A stretch of 12,054 nucleotides of DNA. It comes from Obelidium mucronatum. Its lineage: Eukaryota; Chytridiomycota; Chytridiomycetes; Chytridiales; Chytriomycetaceae. The stretch spans positions 1-12,054 of the forward strand of contig JAIVFH010000630.1 in NCBI GenBank assembly GCA_025765595.1, in the 5' to 3' direction. Shown here piece after piece: positions 1 to 7,700 of this stretch. Positions within the stretch are counted from its first letter, which is position 1. Each line of letters begins with the position of its first letter. Below the pieces are notes generated by a model that worked only from the letters and a program-made list of their open reading frames with translations, was not told where the DNA came from and did not search any database. A program made the position numbers and the translations under genes.

Positions 1-820
1 ATTCAAGACTCGTCCTTGCATTCCAGTCGAGTCTCTGAGACCAGTAAGTTTGTAAATTCCAGGCGAGGTTACTTCGATTGGGTACAGTGCAATGCCGCGC
101 TTGTTTTCAGCCCCGGCAGGATTGGCAATGGATACATTTGAGAATTTCTTGACCCTTCCATCCAACGACACTAGTTCGTAGTCCACCAAGTACGGCGGGG
201 TGCCCTTCACTTGCAGTGACACGGCTATTGATGCGACAGTCGACGCACTGAGACAGTATTTTGCATTGTTTGGATTCAGCTTCGCGATTGTCGGCGGAAC
301 GACTTTGACGATGTGCGAGCCCTGGATGTGTGCCGAGTCTGTGTGTGGGTTGTATTTTTTTTCAGTTTTAGCAGGTGAGTTTGCAGAAACACGCACCGCC
401 GTGGGCGTGGCCGAGCGCGGCGGACGCGGCGTGCAAGCTGTCGTCTGCGTGCGCCGCGAGTCGACGAGAGTCCGGCTTTAGAGTTGTTTTTAGTTTCGAT
501 GTTTTAGTTTAGTTGTTCTAGTCAAGGAAACTCACCAGCAGCGCGCCCACGACGCCAACGTCCAGCAGCGCCGCGACCAGAAAAACGCCGAGCGACGCCG
601 CCGCCGAAAACTGCAGCCGCGGCACGCGGAAGGCGCGCAGGCCGACGAGGAACGCAAAGTCGAGAAAGAGCCACAGCACAAGCACGCCCTCGCTGCTGGC
701 GCTGCTGCTGCCAAGCCCAAACACGTGGTGGCTCTTGACCGCAAGCACAAGCACAAGGCCGCAGAGCGCGAGTCGCCGCTTTGTCACCCCGTCGAATGCA
801 AGCGTCGTGGTGCCGGCCAT
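1..820 (-). CDS. POM152: POM152-like nuclear pore membrane protein, 5' part
   Basis: Spliced coding sequence complement(1..338, 397..475, 536..820), 234 codons, with the 3' end beyond the window. POM152 is an integral protein of the pore membrane that forms the luminal ring of the fungal nuclear pore through stacked Ig-like domains. The start at 820 gives a short N-terminus followed by three hydrophobic segments (about residues 16-36, 47-66 and 71-95). Between segments two and three lies a FRVPRLQF motif matching the conserved IPRL-type motif of POM152. Exon 3 has DSAHIQGSHIVKVVPP and AKLNP..AKYCL, which match the region entering the lumen in the yeast protein. It then begins an Ig-like repeat with GTPPYLVDYE and PGIYKLTGLRDS. 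Both introns (GTGAGT..AAAG, 60 nt; GTGCGT..ACAG, 58 nt) were chosen because they keep the frame and restore this similarity. Exons 1-2 are very GC-rich. The family call rests on remembered homology but several motifs agree in order. Confidence 0.87.
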
Positions 821-854
821 CGGGTTTTGTTTTTTTTGTTCAATTATTCACAGA
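821..854. promoter_or_regulatory. 34-bp divergent spacer between two start codons
   Basis: This stretch separates the minus-strand POM152 ATG (820) from the plus-strand ATG at 855. It is T-rich on the plus strand, with a run of eight T at about 831-838. It is too short to hold both core promoters and both 5' leaders, so transcription of at least one gene probably begins inside the neighbouring reading frame. No specific factor site is recognised. Confidence 0.35.
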
Positions 855-1121
855 ATGGCAACAAATGCAGTCTATCCTGAACCACATGTCGCCGTCTCGG
901 TCGACACTGATCACGCTTCCAAGGACCAAGAACCATCGGAACACGCTGGGATGCAACCCCAGAATAATTCCCCAGTCGCTGCTGAACCCGAACCAAATCT
1001 TTGGACCAATCCTGGACCTTACATCTTGAATATAATGGCTAATCGCTGCTGTATAATCGTGGTCTACCTCCTTATCTTTACTATAGCATCTGCTGTGATT
1101 GTTTCTAGAACAAGTCAATAA
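855..1121 (+). CDS. Small tail-membrane protein A, unknown function
   Basis: Intronless 88-residue protein that I do not recognise. The start at 855 (cagaATGG) is the first ATG of the frame. Residues 1-60 are hydrophilic, rich in Pro, Glu and Asn, with YPEPHV at 7-12 and PEPN near 45-48. A single hydrophobic segment runs over about residues 65-84, directly after a Cys-Cys pair, and only a few residues (SRTSQ) follow. This suggests a C-tail-anchored or single-pass protein whose membrane-proximal cysteines could be acylated. It resembles the next gene in its opening MA, the YPExHV motif, a following T..SK, a Pro/Glu linker, Cys-Cys and a C-terminal membrane segment, so the two look like tandem paralogues. 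Its TAA stop lies inside an AATAAA. The reading frame is short, but the matching neighbour makes it more believable. Confidence 0.6.
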   Translation: MATNAVYPEPHVAVSVDTDHASKDQEPSEHAGMQPQNNSPVAAEPEPNLWTNPGPYILNIMANRCCIIVVYLLIFTIASAVIVSRTSQ

Positions 1122-1122
1122 A
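1117..1122 (+). terminator. AATAAA polyadenylation signal overlapping a stop codon
   Basis: AATAAA contains the TAA stop (1119-1121) of the small membrane-protein gene at 855. If used, cleavage would follow within roughly 10-30 nt and the 3' UTR would be very short. Only the hexamer is visible; use is inferred. Confidence 0.45.
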
Positions 1123-1286
1123 ACTAATGATGAATTGACCGTTCGATAATATTCGATTGCTATAGGCGGCAGTTTTACTTTGATTGAGGAACTTTTGTTG
1201 TGAGTGTGATCAGTGTGGAAGCAATGAAAACCTGAATCGGACCGATGTTTGTCAGTCTATTTTCTGACAATTTTCCAACAAAAAGG

Positions 1287-1571
1287 ATGGCAGATGTGAC
1301 TGCACCATCCGCCTTTATTGCGAAGCAACCCTCTGCGCAAATATATCCCGAGACGCACGTTGTTCAAATGGGTGATCCAAACACGTCAAAAGGCGAAGTT
1401 CACCCAGAACCATTACCGCCGCCTGCGGAAAACGACACTCAGGACACAGATTGCTGCACTTTCTGTATTGTACTTATAATCTCAACTGCACTAGAGTTTG
1501 CGTGTACAATCATCTTTCTCTTACTCTTTATCGGGATTATATCAATTATCGTTGCTATCGTTTCTAAATAA
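1287..1571 (+). CDS. Small tail-membrane protein B, paralogue of A
   Basis: Intronless 94-residue protein of unknown function. The frame also has an ATG at 1245, but 1287 (aaggATGG) is preferred because it gives an MA start like gene A and a better start context. Residues 1-56 are hydrophilic with IYPETHV at 19-25, PNTSK at 31-35 and a proline-rich EPLPPPAE near 41-48. A Cys-Cys-x-x-Cys cluster (56-60) precedes an unbroken hydrophobic stretch of about 34 residues (60-93) that ends in a lone Lys. This is long enough for one long membrane helix or a tight hairpin. It lies 165 bp downstream of gene A on the same strand and shares its layout, which suggests tandem duplication followed by heavy divergence. 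As in gene A, the stop codon is inside AATAAA. Confidence 0.62.
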   Translation: MADVTAPSAFIAKQPSAQIYPETHVVQMGDPNTSKGEVHPEPLPPPAENDTQDTDCCTFCIVLIISTALEFACTIIFLLLFIGIISIIVAIVSK

Positions 1572-1572
1572 A
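1567..1572 (+). terminator. AATAAA polyadenylation signal overlapping a stop codon
   Basis: The TAA stop (1569-1571) of small membrane gene B sits inside AATAAA. Further AATAAA-like copies follow in the AT-rich spacer (about 1600-1615 and 1686-1691), so the exact signal used is uncertain. Confidence 0.45.
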
Positions 1573-1719
1573 AGGACACACCTTCATAAAACGTTATAAA
1601 AAATAAAAATAAAAACAATTCTCGAAAATAATAAGAAGTCATAATTATTCCACAGTAATTTATTCTATATTATTTTTTTTTCTACAATAAAGTTTATTAA
1701 ATTCAATTCTGTTCAAAAA
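1572..1719 (+). promoter_or_regulatory. AT-rich spacer upstream of the epsin gene
   Basis: This 148-bp, strongly AT-rich interval must hold the 3' UTR of small gene B and the promoter and 5' leader of the ENTH gene. It contains A-rich tracts (about 1599-1617), a T8 run (about 1673-1680) and TATA-like stretches around 1665-1675. The A6 before the epsin ATG at 1720 is a favourable fungal start context. No named factor site can be assigned. Confidence 0.35.
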
Positions 1720-3926
1720 ATGGATTCATGGTTTGATCCGCAAAGACTCACAGAAACCTTCAACAAAGTCAAGAACGCTGTCCTGCAATACCCCGAATAT
1801 CAGGTATAAGCCATTACATATTAAAACGTCGACGTAGTTGTTTGGGCTGTGTAAATGAGGGAAACTAAATCAATAACCCATTTGTTTATCAGGCTAAAGT
1901 CCTTGAAGCCACTGGCCCGGAACATTGGGGTGCGTCTTCAACGCTGATGCTGGATATTGCGCGTGCGTCTGGATCGCCGCAGCACTTTATGGACATTATG
2001 GAGACCATCTACAGGCGATTGCAGGAGCCAGCGAGTCCTACATGGCGACAAACTTATAAGGCTTTACAGTTGTTGGAATATTTGGTTCGTTTTTTTTTTT
2101 TTTTTTTTTCTTGCTGATGCTGTTTTACTCTTGTGGGGCTGCCTGTTGATTGACATTGATCCCAACGATCCTGCCCCGTTTCATCGATTTGGCATCCGTT
2201 CATTAAATTAGAACCTACTATAAACTATAGATCAAGAACGGAAGTGAACGTGTCGTGGATTATGCAAAAGACCATATTTATGAACTCAAGGCCCTGAAAA
2301 ACTTCAACTACACTGACGAGAAAGGGAAAGATCAAGGAATCAATGGTAAGTTTTCTCTTGCATAATGCTTTTTTTGTTTTTTGTTTTGGAGCTTATTTAA
2401 AAGTCCCGTCATTGTCTTAAAGTTCGAAACCGTGCAAACGAGATTGTAGTTTTGCTGGGCGACAACCAAAAGATAAAGGATGAAAGAAAAAAAGCCCGTG
2501 AGAATCGCAGTAAATACACTGGAGTTAGTTCGTCGAGTGGGGGATTCAGCTCCTCCAGCGGAGGGTTTGGTGGGAGTGGGAACAAATATGGAGGATTTGC
2601 TGGTGGAGGCGGCGGTGGTGGCAGCAGTTACCATGACGATGATTATTCAAGTGGTAATAGAGGATATAACGATAGTCCTGCTCGACAAGATGACGATAAT
2701 TATCGAGCTGGATACACTGCTTCTACAACTACACCATCCGCTTCCGCAACCCAACGACATGATGGTCATGGCTCTGAAAAGTATGGACCCTTACAATATG
2801 CACCCCTTTGTGTTTGGCGAAAATTCACTGATTAACTCTTTGCACAAAAAGTCACTCAACTTCAAGCACTCGAGCTCCGCCAAAGATGGTTTTTAAGTCC
2901 GACGGCACTTCGTCCACCAATGGCAACTTTGCAAGCTTTCCAACTCCCACCTCTAAGCCTTCTACAACAACCACAACTTCGTCTGCTCCTCTTTTTGATC
3001 TTTTGGGCTCTGACGAACCGGCAGCCACAACCGGCAACTCAAGCAGCAATGACGATTGGGGAGACTTTGCAAGCGCAACAGTGTCAACCACCCAACCACT
3101 GGCCACCAACAGCAGTAGCTCTAATGCAAGCGGGTTTGCTAATTTTGCTGCCTTCCAGTCTGTGGCCACAACCCCTGCTCCCGCGGTTCAGAACCAATAC
3201 CCGTCAGTAACATCTTCGTTTGATGATTTCGGAGACTTTGCTGCAGCAACACCTGCTGCTGCTTCAAATACCGCAACTACATCTTCTGGTATTCTGCCTG
3301 CATTTACAAGTTTCCCTGCCCAACCATCAAGCACGACCGCCACCACCACCGCTACCAACAGACTATCATCTGACTTGAATTCCCAATTTGCAGCCTTCAA
3401 TATGAACAGCAGCACCGTTTCTGGAACGGCTTCAAACGCGCCGCAACCCAGTAACAACGGGTTCGCCAATTTTGGCCAATTCGGATCGGCAGTGATGACA
3501 CCTGTAAAACCGTCTGGAGGTATGGGAGGTGCAGCCAGTTTCATGACGCCTCTTGGGGGACAGCAACAACAAAACACGACACCTGCAGCTGCTGCTGCTA
3601 CTGGCGGGGACGCCTTTTCCAAATTGGTTTCCTTGGATCCGGTGGCGTTGAGTGGGATGGGGAGGAAGGATGTTGGTGTGGCGGGGCCGAGTTTGACGAG
3701 TATCGCGACTGCGAATACGAATGCTGCTTTTGGGTTTACAACAAGTGGGAGTCAACAGCAGCCGTATCAGCAGCAGCAGCAGCAGCAGCAGCAGCATCAA
3801 CAGCCTGGAAGAGTTGGAATGGGAATGGGTGTGTTGAGTCCTATGGGGGGTATGAGTAATGCGGCGACATCAGCTGTTTCTTCGGGTACACATGTGGGCA
3901 AGAGTGATTTTGATTCATTGATTTGA
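1720..3926 (+). CDS. ENT3: ENTH-domain clathrin adaptor, Ent3/epsinR type
   Basis: Join(1720..1803, 1893..2084, 2231..2345, 2423..2780, 2867..3926) encodes 602 residues. Residues 1 to about 160 are an ENTH domain, which binds phosphoinositides on membranes. Diagnostic motifs are WGASSTLMLDIA, YKALQLLEYL, IKNGSERVVDYAKDHIYEL and DEKGKDQGIN. A Gly/Ser-rich linker (about 165-200) leads into a long disordered tail. The tail has LFDLL (292-296), a clathrin-box-like motif, then WGDF (314-317) and FGDF (371-374). The last two fit the motif bound by gamma-ear domains of AP-1 and GGA adaptors, so Golgi-endosome traffic is more likely than plasma-membrane endocytosis. No ubiquitin-interacting motif or NPF repeat was seen. 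A run of nine CAG codons gives polyglutamine near the end. Introns 1-3 are fixed by homology. Intron 4 (GTATGG..TTCAAG) is needed to change frame, but its acceptor could instead be at 2851, adding five residues. Confidence 0.9.
3768..3794 (+). repeat. (CAG)9 microsatellite coding polyglutamine
   Basis: Nine perfect CAG codons lie inside the last exon of the ENTH gene, followed by His-Gln-Gln. Pure triplet runs of this kind are length-polymorphic in many eukaryotes. The tract lies in a low-complexity region and probably tolerates length change. Confidence 0.95.
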
Positions 3927-4043
3927 AACAAAAAAAAGTATGAGACGAAAAGATGATTTACAAATACAAAAAAGCTGATCATTGTTGTCAATCGTTGAAA
4001 GAATACTTGAAAAAATCATACCCAAAAAAAAAATCCAACATGA
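3927..4043 (+). other. Epsin 3' UTR and spacer
   Basis: This A-rich interval follows the epsin stop codon, with A8 at about 3930-3937 and A10 at about 4024-4033. It contains no canonical AATAAA. Short ATG-initiated frames at 3940, 3953 and 4040 do not clearly splice into the downstream alpha-kinase frame. I see no supported gene here. Confidence 0.5.
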
Positions 4044-4619
4044 TTGTACGCCCGTACCACCTTGTGCAACAGCTTTGACATTGACTTTGACTACCCTATT
4101 GAGTCTGGGACTTTCAAGGACTGCTACGAGGGCCGCTTTCTGAACGGATCTCGATCCAATCAACGCTGTGTGGGCAAAATGTTGAAGCCAGAGTTCTCTC
4201 ACTTAGGGCGCGACTTTTTCAGGAACGAATTAAGATGCGTTGATCGCGCCCTTGAGATTGTGACACGTTTCAATCAGACTGTTCGTGCACCGACGACAAT
4301 CTATGTAAATCAGCCTGACCTGGCGACTGCTCCTTATGGAGATGAAGTGATTGTGGAACCCATGATCAAGAACTTTATTAAATTCAACTCCAACTCTGGA
4401 TGGGCTTTGGAAGACGGATCGTACTATGATGAGCTGATGCAAGCACTTTCTCATTTTTCGTATCATTCCACTGCTGGGAATCTGTTGCTTTGTGACCTTC
4501 AAGGAGGTGTTTTTACGAAAGGGTTTGCTCTCACTGATCCAGTCATCATGTCGCATCGGGCAGAGACATGGGGTCTGACTGATATGGGACGCGATGGAAT
4601 TATTACGTTCTTTACATAA
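4044..4619 (+). pseudogene. Alpha-kinase (MHCK/EF2K family) domain remnant
   Basis: An open frame of 191 codons encodes most of an atypical alpha-kinase catalytic domain, which phosphorylates Ser/Thr in helical substrates. Visible motifs are the nucleotide-loop region SGTFKDCYEG (21-30), the ATP-binding lysine in VGKMLKP (Lys45), EVIVEPMI (101-108), FNSNSGW (114-120), MQALSHFSYH (132-141), the catalytic CDLQGG (Asp151), LTDPVI (164-169) and the closing TDMGRDGIITFF. There is no in-frame ATG before the core: a TGA at 4041-4043 precedes the frame, and the first codon is TTG. The TAA at 4617-4619 comes just where family members carry HxCNxxC zinc ligands. Another frame just past the stop reads NHWTKPKQ, like the tail that follows those ligands, suggesting a frame-shifting deletion. 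It is intronless between intron-rich genes. A functional gene with an undetected upstream exon cannot be excluded. Confidence 0.65.
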
Positions 4620-4793
4620 ATCATTGGACCAAGCCAAAACAACGAGCAACGCTGTTGTCTGTTCGCCAAGGGACGTCTGTTCACAGAATGCCAAGAGCAA
4701 ACACCTCGTACAGAAGATGAGAAGATGAAGCCAATTCTATCAGGAAATAAAGATTATTATTATATTATAGATTCTATCACACACAACAATTTA
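4620..4793 (+). promoter_or_regulatory. Dynactin 5' leader/promoter region with AATAAA
   Basis: This interval lies between the alpha-kinase stop and the dynactin ATG. It carries degraded kinase-like sequence at its start, an AATAAA at 4746-4751 and a very AT-rich stretch (4746-4770) just upstream of the start codon. The AATAAA could end transcripts from the kinase locus, and the AT-rich stretch could be part of the dynactin promoter. An in-frame ATG at 4725 exists, but CAP-Gly homology starts after 4794. Confidence 0.35.
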
Positions 4794-7700
4794 ATGGCAT
4801 CGCAGTCTCTTGGACCTCCACCAGTTGGCACGCGTGTGGAAGTAGTCAACAACGGAAGTCTGACGACAGGAACGGTACGATTCGTAGGATCGACACAGTT
4901 TGCCAGTGGAGTGTGGGTTGGGGTTGAGTTGGACGATGTCAAGGGTGGCAAGAACGACGGGTCGGTGCAAGGCGTGCGGTACTTTGACTTTGAGAGTGCG
5001 TCTGCCGGGTCTCTCGCGGGAGTTTTCATGCGGTCAGGGATGATCAAGCGCGTGCTGGTGAGACTCAAGACTGGCGAGTTGACATTGGGCCCAATCTAAC
5101 TCGTCTCGTCTCGTCTCGTCTCTTCTCTTTGCGCAGAAAGCATCGCCCGCGCAGACGCCCGTCGCGAATGCAAAGAAGCCGCTGTCGCCGGGCTCGGCCG
5201 CCAGCGCCAGCGGCAGCGGCGCCTCGAAGCTGCGCGCGCCGTCGCCCGCGAAAGCAGCGAAAACACCGGCGCTGAACGCAACAACTTCGGCGACGACTTC
5301 GGCCGCAAAGAAGAAGCCGCTGCAGTCGCCGTCGAACGCAAACGCCGCCGCCGCCTCGCCGCCGCTCGCGCGCTCGCTGTCCGCAAAGCCGTCGCCGCCG
5401 CCGCCGCCCGCCGTCGCCCGCACAAAAACCGCCAGCGCCACTCTGAAAGCGGGAAAGCCGCCCGCGCGCCAGTCCGCCGCGTCGACGCCGTCGGACTATT
5501 CGTCGTCGTCGTATTCCCAGTCGAATCCGCTGTCGGCAACACCGCCGCTGAACGTGGCACAGTCCGTGCGGTCGTCTTCGTCCGCCGAGTCCTTGGATCT
5601 GTTGAGCGGCGGCTATGTCAGCATTCAAGGCGACGCGTTTGCGGCGCCCCCTGCCGCTGCCGCGTCTCAAGACAATCTGTATCTATCCGTATCGAATACT
5701 CCGGCCGATTCAAACTCGTTGGCTGCGTCCACCGATTCTTTGCCAATTGTCCAACCATACCCATCAGCAAAGTTGAATTTCTCGAAACGGGAGTCTGTTG
5801 AGGGATCTTCAACGCTAGATGACAAAAAATCACTGCTTCTGATGCAGGAAAAGATAAAGCTAGAGGAACGTGTGGCTCTTTTGACACATGAAGTAGATGT
5901 GCTGCAATCGCGTTTACGAGTGGCGGAGGACGCATCTTTTTCAAAAGCTCCGTCATTTGACTCATCTACCGAAAATGAAGAGTTGGTGACAAGTCTGACG
6001 TTTGAGAATGAGGCTCTGCGAAATCGCGTCAAGGAGGTGGAATCTCTAATCAAAAGACAAGCAGATGAACTGAATGCAAAACATGCCTCGGAAACTCGTG
6101 CCTTGGAGACGCGAATTCAAGACCTTACCGTCGAATTAGAGGTTCACACTCAGGTTGAAAAGCCTCGTTATTCTGCCAGTCCACTTCCTGAAAATGATTT
6201 GGTTATTGTGAGTCTTCAGAGTTTTCTGTCTATTACGTCACCTCATCTAGGAAATGCGTATAGGCGGCATTGACAACAGAAGTCGAAGAGTTGCGAGTAT
6301 TGCTGAAAAAGGCAGAGCAAGCCGTTCCTGCCATGACATCAAGCAATCCCGACGAAACTCTTCCAAAAGAAGTCAAGGATGCTCGAGCACGCCAAATGGT
6401 AAACTTACTTCTGCAGTCAGTTTATACGCTTGACTTACATACTGAACCCTTGAAAGGCGCTCATGATGAAAGAAGTGGAAGACCTTACAATCAGATTAAA
6501 AGTAACCGAGGAAGCCAATTCTAGAATCGAAGATGAAACTAGCCGAGAGTATGAAGCGAAACTTGTAAGTTACATAAGTTATTGTGCGTTTTTACTGTTT
6601 TGGACTAAAACTGGAGCGGAAAACCCCCACCACCACCAACAGTCCGTTTTAAATTCAGAGAATGAAGACTTGAAGAGACAGCTTAAAGGAACAAAGCAAG
6701 CTCTGGCTGTCGCCACCACAACGCCATCATCTCCTGTCCCACTTTCCTCACCGGCATTGTCTCGGGCTGTCGTGAGCTCGGACCCTGGGGAAGAAATCGT
6801 AAGTTCAACTATATTGGCAGTGCACTCCTCTCCTTTATTGACTCCCCGTGGTGTACTGAGGCCTCTTTGAAGGACCAATTAGAGACTTTGGAAGGAAAAT
6901 TCAGCAGGACAAAGTCAAAGCTAAAATCCGTTGAAGATCGACTGGCGGTTGTTGAAAAAGAAAAACTTGCTGCTGAACATGCGAAAAACGTGACTATTGG
7001 AAAACATGTATGTTAAATGAATTGCAGTACGGTTTTTCGTAAGAATTAACTTTTTTTCAAAAAAAAAAAAAAAAGGACGCTCTCGCAAAAGAATTCGAAA
7101 CCATGAAATCTCGTCTCAAACTAGCTGAAGCAGGGCTCTCTATAATCGATGATAAACGCGTTTTGGAAGCACAAGTGGCTGGCCTGCTCGAAGAAACCGA
7201 AGATCTCCGATTCCGTCTTCGTGCAGCCGAAGCCAAGCGAAGTCATGACAAGGATCTGACAAAAGAAATTGACCGCCTTAAGCAGGAACTCGGAATGGGT
7301 GGTGTAATGAATAACACATCTAGTGAAAAGGTATCGCAATTGCAAGCAGAGCTGAAGGCGGCATTGAGCGATAAGGCAATGTTGGAGGGACAGTTGCAAG
7401 AAGCAAATGATGCTTTGGAAATGGTTACTTTAGACTGTGAATATGCACAGGAGAGGGCGGATGCGTTGGATGCTGAATTGCAGAATTTGAAAGACCAAGT
7501 GGAAGAGCTAAATATGGATCTCGATTTCGTTGTTTCCAAACGACGTGAGTTGTGAAAATGTTTTTCTGTTTCTGATTCATGTCTTTTTTTTTGACAGCCG
7601 AAATCGAGTTGAGCCCAGAGCAGTTTGAAGGCGTTGTTACGGAAATCAATCTTTTGAATAACCAGAACGAGCGGTTGAAGGATGCTCTTGTTCAGTTAGT

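Noticed and set aside
200..481. Plus-strand open frame of 93 codons at the left end
   Set aside because: It lies antisense to POM152 exons 2-3, which carry clear homology and correct splice sites. The frame has no recognisable domain.
2480..2896. Plus-strand frame of 138 codons overlapping epsin exon 4
   Set aside because: It is the +1 shadow of the Gly/Ser-rich linker. The ENTH homology continues in the other frame through KYTGVSS.
3188..3622. Minus-strand open frame of 144 codons opposite the epsin tail
   Set aside because: The low-complexity composition complements the Ser/Thr/Ala/Gln-rich epsin coding strand. No independent start context, splice signals or motif was seen.
4040..4072. 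A tiny intron (GTACGC..CAACAG) joining ATG 4040 to the alpha-kinase frame
   Set aside because: It would be only 27 nt, far below any other intron here, and would leave a two-codon first exon. A frame lesion or missing start is more likely.
4725..4793. Upstream in-frame ATG extending dynactin by 23 residues
   Set aside because: The extension (rich in Tyr, Ile and Asn) covers an AATAAA and AT-rich, promoter-like sequence. It has no similarity to p150 N-termini, so the ATG at 4794 is preferred.
5034..5670. Long minus-strand open frames (up to about 200 codons) opposite dynactin exon 2
   Set aside because: They are mirror frames of a GC-rich stretch with few possible stops. They are Arg/Ala-rich, show no domain, and oppose a well-supported exon.
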